DNA of 64,000 nt from Heliorestis convoluta (GTDB lineage Bacteria; Bacillota; Desulfitobacteriia; Heliobacteriales; Heliobacteriaceae), in NCBI RefSeq assembly GCF_009649955.1, contig NZ_CP045875.1, positions 1,407,501 through 1,471,500 of the forward strand, given 5' to 3'. Positions 53,466 through 61,823 of this stretch are shown in pieces; the stretch's first letter is position 1; each line of letters starts with the position of its first letter. Made by a program: the position numbers and the translations under genes. The notes under the pieces are model-generated. The model did no database searches, was not told where the DNA came from, and saw nothing but the letters and a program-made list of their open reading frames with translations.

Positions 53466-53541
53466 GGCCCGTTGGTCAAGTGGTCTAAGACACCGCCCTT
53501 TCACGGCGGTAACAGGGGTTCGAATCCCCTACGGGTCACCA
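53466..53541 (+). tRNA. tRNA-Glu (TTC)
   Basis: Loop CTTTCAC, acceptor GGCCCGT/ACGGGTC, encoded CCA. Confidence 0.95.
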
Positions 53542-53548
53542 AAATATT

Positions 53549-53624
53549 GGGCGATTAGCTCAGCTGGGAGAGCACCTGCCTTACAAGCAGGGGGTCGGCA
53601 GTTCGATCCTGTCATCGCCCACCA
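53549..53624 (+). tRNA. tRNA-Val (TAC)
   Basis: Loop CTTACAA, acceptor GGGCGAT/ATCGCCC, encoded CCA. Confidence 0.95.
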
Positions 53625-53631
53625 AAAAAAT

Positions 53632-53708
53632 GGAGCTGTGGTGTAGAGGCCTAACATGCCTGCCTGTCACGCAGGAGACCGCGGGTTCGAATCCCGTCAG
53701 CTCCGCCA
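53632..53708 (+). tRNA. tRNA-Asp (GTC)
   Basis: Loop CTGTCAC, acceptor GGAGCTG/CAGCTCC, encoded CCA. Confidence 0.95.
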
Positions 53709-53715
53709 TTTATAT

Positions 53716-53806
53716 GGAGTGGTACTCAAGCGGCTGAAGAGGACGGTTTGCTAAACCGTTAGTGGGCGTAAGTCCAGCGAGGGTTCAAATCCCTCCCACT
53801 CCGCCA
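53716..53806 (+). tRNA. tRNA-Ser (GCT)
   Basis: Class II, loop TTGCTAA, acceptor GGAGTGG/CCACTCC, encoded CCA. Confidence 0.95.
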
Positions 53807-53814
53807 CGACGTTT

Positions 53815-53890
<76 letters not shown>

Positions 53891-53899
53891 CTTTTCTTA

Positions 53900-53976
53900 C
53901 GGGGCGTAGCTCAGCTTGGTAGAGCGCTACCTTGGGGTGGTAGAGGTCGCACGTTCAAGTCGTGTCGCTCCGACCA
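53900..53976 (+). tRNA. tRNA-Pro (GGG)
   Basis: Anticodon stem CTACC/GGTAG with loop TTGGGGT; acceptor CGGGGCG/CGCTCCG with one wobble. Only in cluster B. Confidence 0.92.
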
Positions 53977-53997
53977 TTCAAAAAACCCCAAACACTT

Positions 53998-54084
53998 GCG
54001 GTCGTGGCGGAATTGGCAGACGCGCTAGATTCAGGTTCTAGTGGTCGCAAGGCTGTGGAGGTTCAAGTCCTCTCGACCGCACCA
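53998..54084 (+). tRNA. tRNA-Leu (CAG)
   Basis: Long variable arm, stem CTAGA/TCTAG with loop TTCAGGT, acceptor GCGGTCG/CGACCGC. Only in cluster B. Confidence 0.93.
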
Positions 54085-54088
54085 TTAA

Positions 54089-54163
54089 GCGGAAGTGGCT
54101 CAGTGGTAGAGCATCGCCTTGCCAAGGCGAGGGTCGCGAGTTCGAATCTCGTCTTCCGCTCCA
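54089..54163 (+). tRNA. tRNA-Gly (GCC)
   Basis: Loop TTGCCAA, acceptor GCGGAAG/CTTCCGC, encoded CCA; matches 41364-41438. Confidence 0.95.
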
Positions 54164-54166
54164 TTC

Positions 54167-54241
54167 GCGCCCGTAGCTCAGTGGATAGAGCACTGGTCTC
54201 CGGAACCAGGTGCGCAAGTTCGATTCTTGCCGGGCGCACCA
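54167..54241 (+). tRNA. tRNA-Arg (CCG)
   Basis: Stem CTGGT/ACCAG with loop CTCCGGA, acceptor GCGCCCG/CGGGCGC, encoded CCA. Only in cluster B. Confidence 0.94.
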
Positions 54242-54254
54242 TTTGTTGTGATAT

Positions 54255-54330
54255 AGGGGAGTAGCTCAACTGGCAGAGCGGCGGTCTCCAAAACCGTAGG
54301 TTGCGGGTTCAAGTCCTGTCTCCCCTGCCA
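54255..54330 (+). tRNA. tRNA-Trp (CCA)
   Basis: Loop CTCCAAA, acceptor AGGGGAG/CTCCCCT, encoded CCA. Last tRNA of cluster B; an integrase gene begins 180 bases on. Confidence 0.95.
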
Positions 54331-54426
54331 AAACCTTTGAAACCATTGATGGCTCGGTCTTTGTGGGCTTTTAGTAAGCTTCAAGTAAAGCACCGAAAAA
54401 TCGTTAAAACTGCGATAAAATTGAGT

Positions 54427-54466
54427 AAACCGTTGGCCTATTTACAAAGTAGGTCAGCGGTTTTTT
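54427..54466 (+). terminator. Terminator after tRNA cluster B
   Basis: AAACCG-T-TG-G-CCTA pairs with TAGG-T-CA-G-CGGTTT, followed by a T-run (TTTTTT). Confidence 0.7.
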
Positions 54467-54512
54467 CGTTATTTCTGGCCAGAAAACTTGTCAGAAAGGC
54501 GATGAAAAGACG

Positions 54513-55469
54513 ATGAGAAAAATGAAAGAATTGTCCGTAACTTACGACAGTTGGGAAGCAGCGATGGAAGATTTTCTTTTTCAAAAAGAAAGTGAGAACC
54601 TTCGTCCTCGAACCATCGAAGATTACAGAAGCCACATTAGCCGTTTCTTCCGTAACCACCCAGAAGCTTTCGGTGGCTCTAAGCAAGCATTAACTACAGC
54701 AGTTAAAGAACACTTTTCCGGCACCAAGTCCAATAACTACTTTAACGGCAAGCTGCGTACCTTATCGCCATTTTTCCGGTGGCTACACAGCCAAGGCGTA
54801 ATTCCCTGCAATCCTTTAGAAAATATTAAGGGCAAGAAGCAGACGAATCGTATCGTTGAGTTATCGACAGAGACGTTAAAAGAGTTATTACAGCAGCCAA
54901 ACCGTCAAACCTTTGCAGGGCTAAGGGATTATACGTTGATGCTTACGTCCATCGAAGTAGCTGCTAGGCCCAATGAGCTTCTGTCGTTAACTCCCAATGA
55001 CTACAATTTCCGATCTCGTGAGTTAATCATTCGTGAAGAACATGCTAAGACCCATGAACAGCGAACACTTCCGTTGCTTCCACAGGTGGCCAATGCGATC
55101 AATGAGTTTTTACGTTACAGGCCCGATGAATGGAACAGCGATGTATCGATCTTCTGTACGGAAGATGGCAGGAAGTTAGCTGTGGAAAGCTGGGGGAAGA
55201 AGGTTAAAGCGTATGGCAAGAATATTGATGTTCATGTAACGCCTTATATGTTCAGACACGCCTCAGCCTTGCATCATTTGCGAAATGGAGCAGATGTGTT
55301 TACGGTTCAACGTATTCTTGGTCATGCTGATTTGAATATGACGAAAAGGTACTTGGCTTTGACTCAAAGTGATGTGAGGGAGGTACACAGTTTGACTTCG
55401 CCAGTGAATGATATTTTGAATACAGGTAGAAAGAGAGTTAGGTCGTTGGCGAAGCAGGGGAAGAGGTAG
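54513..55469 (+). CDS. Tyrosine recombinase/integrase
   Basis: 318 residues. N-terminal SAM-like DNA-binding domain (MEDFLFQKESENLRPRTIEDYRSHISRFF), then the catalytic domain with the first arginine in EVAARPNELLSLT, the region TPYMFRHASALHHL and the nucleophile tyrosine in LGHADLNMTKRYLAL. The His of the HxxR motif reads Tyr (TPYMFRH), a variant seen in active members. It starts with no strong ribosome site, 180 bases after tRNA-Trp, so it may belong to an element integrated beside the tRNA array. Confidence 0.88.
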   Translation: MRKMKELSVTYDSWEAAMEDFLFQKESENLRPRTIEDYRSHISRFFRNHPEAFGGSKQALTTAVKEHFSGTKSNNYFNGKLRTLSPFFRWLHSQGVIPCNPLENIKGKKQTNRIVELSTETLKELLQQPNRQTFAGLRDYTLMLTSIEVAARPNELLSLTPNDYNFRSRELIIREEHAKTHEQRTLPLLPQVANAINEFLRYRPDEWNSDVSIFCTEDGRKLAVESWGKKVKAYGKNIDVHVTPYMFRHASALHHLRNGADVFTVQRILGHADLNMTKRYLALTQSDVREVHSLTSPVNDILNTGRKRVRSLAKQGKR

Positions 55470-55472
55470 GAT

Positions 55473-55503
55473 TGTTGTAGTTGACTGAATGACTGTTGTA
55501 GTT
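55473..55503. repeat. Direct repeat TGTTGTAGTT after the integrase gene
   Basis: Two copies, 55473-55482 and 55494-55503, 21 bases apart. GTTGTAGTT also occurs at 57925 and 57957 just before the second integrase gene. Confidence 0.4.
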
Positions 55504-55552
55504 AATTAATTGAGTCGTTTGAGTTAAGGCTGTAGTTATCAATATAGAAAGA

Positions 55553-55585
55553 GAGACCCGTCAGAAATGACTTCTGGCGGGTTTC
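55553..55585 (+). terminator. Terminator after the integrase gene
   Basis: GACCCGTCAGAA pairs with TTCTGGCGGGTTTC around a five-base loop, then TTGCT. Confidence 0.65.
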
Positions 55586-55763
55586 TTGCTATAGATCATA
55601 AGTAAGTAAATAACGCTAGCTCATTAAATATCAAGAATAGTAATATGAAAATGTCCTTTGATTTGTATAAATATTGTATGCAGTCAGCAGTAGAGAATAG
55701 TGTTCTATTTTTTAGCAGTTATACATACATTAAAGAGGAAATCTACTAAAGGGGGATTGACTG

Positions 55764-56501
55764 ATGACAATTATAAGATACAGCTCTGATTCACATAGCA
55801 CGGTGAAGTATATTAAGAATAATCTAGAGTTTATTGGTAACATAACTAGTTTTGAAGCGTACTTTAATGATGAAGATATCCCAGAGATTTATCGAAATGT
55901 TCCTGATGTATATCTGGTCGATGGAAAACGTAAAGATAGTTCAAAGAACTACACACTAATACTAAGAGACGACGAAAATGAGCAAGAAATATGGTTAGAC
56001 GGTGCTAATTGTGGATATGGTGGCAGTGGGCCATGTGCAACTGTTCAAATTTTGCAAACTTTAGGCATTAAGTATGATTACGAGAGAATTCATAAAGAAA
56101 AGATAATTAATGAGAAAAATCCCGTTTCGTTCCATGACCTAAACATGATAGTATATCGACCAGAAGATGTCATAGGAATACGACAAGAAAAAATTTTGAA
56201 AGTAAAAATGTCTTTTGAAAAAGCCTATCAAAAATATAATACTAAGAAGTCGTTAGAACAATTAGGAATTATACAACCTTTGAGTAATTTTCAACATGAA
56301 CATGATAATAACGGCGATATTGAAACTTATTACTTTGATAACTTACCCTATTCTACAAAAAAAGAATGGGCTGATTATACTACAAACAATGCATTAACAT
56401 TAAAACAAATTTACGCAAAACTAGACACTGAAACGATTGAAGATATCATTAGAGATATTTCTTATAACTACAGCGAAAGCATTGAAGTTGAGAAATTATA
56501 A
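55764..56501 (+). CDS. Protein of unknown function in the island
   Basis: 245 residues, AT-rich gene, no recognised family. AAAGGGGG precedes the ATG at 55764. The middle region has a glycine/cysteine stretch (LDGANCGYGGSGPCATVQILQTLGI) after a beta-like N-terminal part. The C-terminal part is charged and helical (EKAYQKYNTKKSLEQLG). It is flanked by integrase genes and terminators, so it may be cargo of the mobile element. Confidence 0.6.
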   Translation: MTIIRYSSDSHSTVKYIKNNLEFIGNITSFEAYFNDEDIPEIYRNVPDVYLVDGKRKDSSKNYTLILRDDENEQEIWLDGANCGYGGSGPCATVQILQTLGIKYDYERIHKEKIINEKNPVSFHDLNMIVYRPEDVIGIRQEKILKVKMSFEKAYQKYNTKKSLEQLGIIQPLSNFQHEHDNNGDIETYYFDNLPYSTKKEWADYTTNNALTLKQIYAKLDTETIEDIIRDISYNYSESIEVEKL

Positions 56502-56586
56502 ATGATTACTTCTTTTTCTATCAACAGAAAAAATTAAAGTATTTTCGCTTTCCTTTAAGTTAGTGTGCTGAATTTATCATAAAAAG

Positions 56587-56610
56587 AAACCCGTCAGTAA
56601 TGACGGGTTT
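56587..56610 (+). terminator. Terminator after the unknown island gene
   Basis: AAACCCGTCA-GTAA-TGACGGGTTT followed by T. The stem resembles the one at 55553-55585. Confidence 0.75.
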
Positions 56611-56717
56611 TTGCTGTACGTTGCCATTCTCGTAGAGCCAGTTGACTATAGTATCTCGTTTTTGCTTTCGACGGTCATCCTAGAAAGCCGTATTATATCG
56701 AAGCTATCGTTGTGTAG

Positions 56718-57905
56718 TTATCCTACCCCAATCTTCTCAACAGCGTTAGCTTTCGATTTCTGCGAAACTCCACCGTACTTCTCCATAAAATAATCCAAGC
56801 TATCAATCCCCATTAACTCCTGTATAACCTCTGGCCGGACATCCATCTCTAGCAGTTGAACAGCAAAGGTCTTTCGTAACGAAAATAGGCTATATAAAGG
56901 AAGGTTTGCTTTCACCAGCAGTTGATGAAACTTCCTCGTAAGATTCCGTTGCAGAACGGCTGTCCCTTTTGACGTCGTAACCACAAAGCCTGTATCTACA
57001 TATTGATCGCCAGTAAGTTGCCTATCATAATCCTGATAGACCTTCCATCGTTGCAATGCTTTGATAAGGTGGCTGTTTAATGGTATCTGCCGTTGACGAT
57101 CTTTTCTGTTCGCTTCTTGCAAAATAACTTTGTAGTTATTGCCGTTAACTACAGTTTCATCATCATTTCTAATCCTTACAGCCGATAAGCGAAGGTTGAT
57201 GATTTTTTTATCGAGATCCACGTCAACCCATCGAAGGGCTAGCAGTTCGCCAACTCGTAAGCCCGTTCCCAGTAGAAGTTGAAAAGCGATACACAGCCTG
57301 TCCTCTTTGGCGATGGCAAGGAAAGTGGCCATTTCCGTTGGACTCATATAGGCCATATCGGTGTTATCGTTATCATCTTCTTTTCGTGGCTTATGTACGG
57401 TGTCGGCAATGTTGACCGTTACATGACCTTCTTCAACAGCTTTCCGTAATGCCGACCTAGCTGTAATCAAAATCAACTCAACCATTCGATTGGATAAGCC
57501 TGATTGTAGTTTGTCGTTAAGTAAAGTTTGTAGTTGTGACGCTTCTAAAGCTGTAAGGGAACAGTGACCCAACGTAGGCTTTAGGTGGTTGTTTACGATG
57601 TAGCTGTGGTTCTCCCAAGTTCGTGGCCGGACGTTGGGTTTTACGTGGTCTCTTAGCCAAAGGTCTAGCCAATCGGAAAAGGACAGTTCTTTCGGTGGTT
57701 CTGGTACGGTGATGTTCGGTTGTAGTTGTTGGTCGGCAAGGACAGTGGCTTTCCAAGCTACGGCCTCGTCGTAATCCTTGAAGGATTTACGTTTGTAGTC
57801 GTGTTTGCCGTTGGATTTCTTTCCTACGTAGATTTGACTAATCCAGTAGCCGTCCTTACGTTGATAAATGCTGCCCTCGCCTTTACGGTTACGTTCCCTA
57901 GACAT
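56718..57905 (-). CDS. Phage/ICE-type tyrosine integrase, degenerate active site
   Basis: About 395 residues. N-terminal arm-binding domain (GEGSIYQRKDGYWISQIYVGKK), core-binding domain (FSDWLDLWLRDHVKPNVRPRTW) and catalytic domain with GTGLRVGELLALRWVDVD. The C-terminal motifs are altered: the HxxR region reads FSLRKTF without the histidine, and the LGH motif reads LMGIDS. A tyrosine remains in MEKYGG. The enzyme may be inactive or divergent. AAAGGAG lies eight bases before the ATG at 57905; the frame opens at 57923. Confidence 0.85.
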   Translation of the reverse strand: MSRERNRKGEGSIYQRKDGYWISQIYVGKKSNGKHDYKRKSFKDYDEAVAWKATVLADQQLQPNITVPEPPKELSFSDWLDLWLRDHVKPNVRPRTWENHSYIVNNHLKPTLGHCSLTALEASQLQTLLNDKLQSGLSNRMVELILITARSALRKAVEEGHVTVNIADTVHKPRKEDDNDNTDMAYMSPTEMATFLAIAKEDRLCIAFQLLLGTGLRVGELLALRWVDVDLDKKIINLRLSAVRIRNDDETVVNGNNYKVILQEANRKDRQRQIPLNSHLIKALQRWKVYQDYDRQLTGDQYVDTGFVVTTSKGTAVLQRNLTRKFHQLLVKANLPLYSLFSLRKTFAVQLLEMDVRPEVIQELMGIDSLDYFMEKYGGVSQKSKANAVEKIGVG

Positions 57906-58259
57906 AACGGCTGCTCCTTTCACAGTTGTAGTTGGTGGTTAACTGTTGTTGGGGCAGTTGTAGTTTATCTAGGGTGGGGGGAGAAGTGAAGTTAAAGTTG
58001 ATAGAAGCTATCTATGTTAAGATGAGTCGTGTGGGCGGAAAGATTGAAAACAAGCATGCTAAGGATGTGAAATGTTCGATTTGCGTAGTATGACTTAGGT
58101 AAAAAATGCAAAATAAAAGGTTATACTTAACAAAAAGTAAAATTATAATATTGAAGAATAATTTTAGGTTATTCATGGTTTATTCTACACAAATCGACAA
58201 ATTTCCCATAACAATTGTGGTAATATGATTTATAACAAGGTAAAAGGAGGGGATTTGTT
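57906..58259. other. AT-rich intergenic stretch with GTTGTAGTT repeats
   Basis: GTTGTAGTT occurs at 57925-57933 and 57957-57965. The rest is AT-rich and ends with AAAAGGAGG, the ribosome site of the next gene. A promoter for that gene should lie here, but I cannot fix it. Confidence 0.4.
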
Positions 58260-60116
58260 GTGTCTCTCAAGTACATCAAAATTAATAACTTTAGAGGACT
58301 AGATACTTTTTCTGCTTCAATCAGTGATGGCATGTTAATTATAGTTGGTCAAAACGATGTGGGAAAATCTTCTGCATTAAAAGCTATTCAAATTTTTTTA
58401 GAAGATGGGAGGCCTGCTCTTGATGATTTTCCCAAATTTAATCAAGATGCAATGATCGAAATCGAAATTCATTTTAACGTTTCAGGACTAGAAGAGTTAA
58501 AACACGAAAACTTACTTAAACTTAAGCAAATTTATAGAAAAGATAGTAATAAGGTTAATGTTCAAAAACAGCTTTATTCCAAGACATATAAGCCGACAGA
58601 AGAAGAATTGGATAGTTATAAAAGCTTGAAATCTATTGGGGAAAAACTTGGTGTTGAATTTCCAACTAGAAAACCTAGCAATGCTGATGAAATAGAAGAT
58701 CTTAAAAAAAGGGTAATTGCAGAAGTAGATTCATTGGAACCTTATGGATGGAACGAGCTTCAAAAAGAAGATTGGATTCAGGTAGAAAAATTACTTCCTG
58801 AAGTGTTATTTGTACCAGCAGCCCAAGACCACGACAATGAACAAAAAATGACAAGTGATTCTTCGGTTTTCGGAAAGTTATTTAGAGTTGGTATTAGAAA
58901 TTGGCTTAAAGTAGATCAGTCAAGTAAAAGTGCAATTAATACAATTGAAGGTCAAGTAAAATCTATTAATAGTAAGATATTGAAAATTGTAGAAGATAAA
59001 TTGAAAGAGCAAACACCATTAATAGAAGAGCTAAAACAAGAACTCGAGCCTCTTGATGTTAGTAAAGGATTTACGTTTACAATGTTTGTAAAAGATGGAC
59101 AAGGTATAGATACACCTTTATCACAAAGAGGAAGTGGTCTTCAACGTTCGGTTTTAATAGCTATACTTAGAGCTCAGAATGAAATTAACGACTTAATTAC
59201 TAAAATGAGCCATGAAAGTCAACAAGAAAATAATAGTGAGGATATTAAACCTACTTTATATATAATTGAAGAACCAGAAGCTTTTTTACATCTAGCAGCT
59301 CAAAAAGAGCTTTTCTACTCTTTAAAAGATTTATCTGAAAAAAGTGGACAAGTTTTTATTACCACACACTCAACGTTATTTATGGACGAAGCAGATATGC
59401 AAGATATTGTACTATTAACAAGACAAAACGGAAAAACAATCTCATTACAGCATATACCTGAAGAGCAGATTCACACTACTCTTGGAGAGTTGCGAGTTAG
59501 CGAATTACTAACAGGAAAAGTTTGCTGCATAGTTGAAGGAGTATCTGATAAACAAGTTTTTCAAAATTGGATTAAAAAATTAGGTTTCGATCCCAAAAGA
59601 CTGGGAATTCACTTTATAACAATGGATGGTTGTGCAAATGCCGAATATTATGCAAATGCAGATATTTTAATAGATTTTCAAATTCCTTTTGTCTTAATTC
59701 TTGATAGAGATAAACATGAAGATGGAAGAGATCCTGATAGAATAAAAAATCGAATTGAAGATAAGCATAGATGGCTTAGAGGTAAGGAAAGAATTAGAAT
59801 TTTAGACGGTGAGTTAGAAAACTACTTTGTGTTAGAAGCTGTATCAAACGTACTTAGAATTCCAATTGAACTGATAGATCCTGCGGAATATGATAATGAT
59901 CCAAAAGAGGCTATGGCTATAGCTAGACACAGAGCAGAAGAAGCAGGAAAAGTTGGCGTGCGTGTGTATAATGAAAAGCGTGATAGTAAAAAAATAGCTG
60001 AATTAATGACAAAGGAAGATATACTAGTTAGGGATGATATTAAAGAAGTAATAAAAATGTTGATAGAATTATCAGGTGAAGAGTTTATTGACGATTCACA
60101 GGATGATGTTGCCTAA
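58260..60116 (+). CDS. OLD-family ATP-dependent endonuclease (AAA ATPase plus TOPRIM)
   Basis: 618 residues. N-terminal ABC-like ATPase: INNFRGLDTF, Walker A VGQNDVGKSSALKAIQ, signature LSQRGSGLQRS, Walker B YIIEEPEAFLHL and the H-loop FITTHSTLFMD. C-terminal TOPRIM with CCIVEGVSDKQVF and LILDRDKHED supplying acidic metal ligands. OLD proteins defend against phage or act in DNA repair; GajA of Gabija is one. No UvrD-type partner (GajB) is adjacent, so this is a single-gene OLD or part of another system. A GTG at 58260 follows AAAAGGAGG at about ten bases. Confidence 0.88.
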   Translation: MSLKYIKINNFRGLDTFSASISDGMLIIVGQNDVGKSSALKAIQIFLEDGRPALDDFPKFNQDAMIEIEIHFNVSGLEELKHENLLKLKQIYRKDSNKVNVQKQLYSKTYKPTEEELDSYKSLKSIGEKLGVEFPTRKPSNADEIEDLKKRVIAEVDSLEPYGWNELQKEDWIQVEKLLPEVLFVPAAQDHDNEQKMTSDSSVFGKLFRVGIRNWLKVDQSSKSAINTIEGQVKSINSKILKIVEDKLKEQTPLIEELKQELEPLDVSKGFTFTMFVKDGQGIDTPLSQRGSGLQRSVLIAILRAQNEINDLITKMSHESQQENNSEDIKPTLYIIEEPEAFLHLAAQKELFYSLKDLSEKSGQVFITTHSTLFMDEADMQDIVLLTRQNGKTISLQHIPEEQIHTTLGELRVSELLTGKVCCIVEGVSDKQVFQNWIKKLGFDPKRLGIHFITMDGCANAEYYANADILIDFQIPFVLILDRDKHEDGRDPDRIKNRIEDKHRWLRGKERIRILDGELENYFVLEAVSNVLRIPIELIDPAEYDNDPKEAMAIARHRAEEAGKVGVRVYNEKRDSKKIAELMTKEDILVRDDIKEVIKMLIELSGEEFIDDSQDDVA

Positions 60117-60170
60117 TACTTCTACTAAAATTTACAAGCGAGTCTAAAAAGAGTATTATCTTTATTTTTT

Positions 60171-60204
60171 AGCGACCTCGTATTAAAGCGAAGTCGCTTT
60201 TTCC
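60171..60204 (+). terminator. Terminator after the OLD gene
   Basis: AGCGACCTCG pairs with CGAAGTCGCT (one mismatch) around TATTAAAG, followed by TTTTTCC. Confidence 0.65.
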
Positions 60205-60309
60205 ATTTTATTGAGAATTAAAAAGGAAGTTCTGTAAGTACGTCGAATTACTATCATAAACAGGATTTTCTGTAGCGAGTTGTTACCTACTGTATTTTCG
60301 AGGCTTGCA

Positions 60310-60960
60310 ATGAAATTAACCTCCTATCGTCTATCCTTCAACAGAAAACAATTCTACGGCTCTCTAGCCGTTTTTCTCTTTGCCACTGGTCTGCTCTTTC
60401 ATCTCATATCTGAAGTCAACACGCCTGCCCTTTTCTACGACGAACTCCCCAGTAGCTTCAAAACGATCAATTTTCGTTGGAACGACCAACCATGGCCACA
60501 GCATAAGTCAATGATAAAAACGGCAAACGGCCACATCGTGAATTGGCACGATATGACCGTCAATGAAGCTGTTGGACAATGGGCTAGCGATATGATTGCT
60601 AGAGGACTACCAGATCAGGTTTTTAACCGGGTCTGGACTATCATTCTGCCTAAAGATAGTGTTCCATTCCGTGACGCTTTTGGTATAGTATTACCTTTTC
60701 GTTGGGGTTATGTAGTTGTTATAGCTGGCCAATCGCGTGGGTTTAATCCTTATCTGCCAGAGATATTCGCTCATGAAGTCGGTCATATCTATGATTTTCG
60801 ATTAATGGAACATGAAAGCCGTCAACAATGGATGAATAGCAACGGCTTCGAAGGTCAATCAGTGGATGAATGGACAGTTGGTGGAATCGATAGTCCTAGC
60901 GAGATATTTGCAGATTGGGTTATGGAGCGATATGGTAGTGATATTGTAAAAGGAGATTAG
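60310..60960 (+). CDS. Membrane-anchored HExxH metallopeptidase-like protein
   Basis: About 216 residues with one N-terminal membrane helix (LAVFLFATGLLFHLI), so the rest probably faces outside. The zincin motif AHEVGHIYDF (HExxH) is followed about 30 residues later by DSPSEIFADW, where E or D could be the third zinc ligand. I cannot name a family. CGAGG lies about six bases before the ATG at 60310; a longer frame starts at 60280. The HNH gene begins two bases after its stop. A decayed copy of its middle part lies at 61685-61801. Confidence 0.7.
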   Translation: MKLTSYRLSFNRKQFYGSLAVFLFATGLLFHLISEVNTPALFYDELPSSFKTINFRWNDQPWPQHKSMIKTANGHIVNWHDMTVNEAVGQWASDMIARGLPDQVFNRVWTIILPKDSVPFRDAFGIVLPFRWGYVVVIAGQSRGFNPYLPEIFAHEVGHIYDFRLMEHESRQQWMNSNGFEGQSVDEWTVGGIDSPSEIFADWVMERYGSDIVKGD

Positions 60961-60962
60961 AT

Positions 60963-61673
60963 ATGTCTGAAAAACGCAATCCTGCTTGGCAACGAGATGA
61001 ATTGATTTTAGCGTTAGATCTATACATGCGAACGAACCCTCTACAAATAAGTGCATCGCATAGAGAAGTAATAGATCTAAGTGAAATATTAAATAGACTG
61101 CCTATTCACGGCATTAGACCAGATGCAACAAAATTTAGAAATTCAAACGGTGTTTATATGAAGCTATGTAATTTTTTGCGATTTGATCCAAGTTATCAGG
61201 GTACAGGTTTGCAAAGAGGTGGAAAACTAGAAGAAGAAATATGGAAGGAGTTCTTCCAAAAACCAGAACTCCTTCGTAAAGTAGCCTCAGCAATCAGAAA
61301 TAGTATCAACGAAACCACAAACACTGTCATTTATGAGGATGAAGACGAATTTCCAGAAGGAAAAGTATTGTTTAGACAGCATAAATATCGTGAGCGAAAC
61401 AGAGCGTTAGTTAGAAAAGCAAAAGCAAGGGCAATGAGGGAGTATGGAAGGCTACAATGCACAGTGTGTGATTTTGACTTTCATGAAACATACGGTGACC
61501 TTGGTGAGGGATACATAGAATGCCATCATACAGTCCCTGTATCTGAGTATGTGGGGGAAGTCAGAACAAAAGTTCAAGATGTAGTATTGGTATGTTCTAA
61601 CTGTCATCGTATGTTGCACAAAAGAAGACCGTGGTTAACAATAATGCAGTTGAAAGATGTTTTGAAGGTCTGA
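60963..61673 (+). CDS. HNH endonuclease-domain protein
   Basis: 236 residues. The N-terminal ~120 residues (NPAWQRDELILALDLYMR, DATKFRNSNGVYMKLCNFLRFDP) resemble the DNA-binding part of HNH restriction-type enzymes. The C-terminal HNH domain has LQCTVCDFDF, GYIECHHTVPVSEY and LVCSNCHRMLH, with four zinc cysteines and the catalytic histidine. Probably a restriction or McrA-like nuclease. AAAGGAG precedes the ATG. It lies next to a C5 methyltransferase and may use its modification as a self mark or as a target. Confidence 0.85.
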   Translation: MSEKRNPAWQRDELILALDLYMRTNPLQISASHREVIDLSEILNRLPIHGIRPDATKFRNSNGVYMKLCNFLRFDPSYQGTGLQRGGKLEEEIWKEFFQKPELLRKVASAIRNSINETTNTVIYEDEDEFPEGKVLFRQHKYRERNRALVRKAKARAMREYGRLQCTVCDFDFHETYGDLGEGYIECHHTVPVSEYVGEVRTKVQDVVLVCSNCHRMLHKRRPWLTIMQLKDVLKV

Positions 61674-61684
61674 CTTTAATATTA

Positions 61685-61801
61685 AACGGCAAACGGCCAC
61701 ATCGTGGATTGGCACGATATGACCGTCAATGAAGCTGTTGGCCTGTGGGTCAGCGATATGATTACTAAAGGATTAGTAGATTAGGTATTAACCGGGTCTG
61801 G
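61685..61801 (+). pseudogene. Decayed partial copy of the HExxH gene
   Basis: Matches 60519-60636 at roughly 85 per cent or more by eye. In frame it reads NGHIVDWHDMTVNEAVG, then a stop (TAG) where the intact gene has CAG, then a one-base deletion. No other part of the gene is present. Confidence 0.8.
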
Positions 61802-61823
61802 TTTGTCGTTCGTGGTTCTAACC

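Noticed and set aside
58260-60116. Gabija defence system
   Set aside because: The OLD-type protein fits GajA, but no UvrD-like helicase lies next to it in this window.
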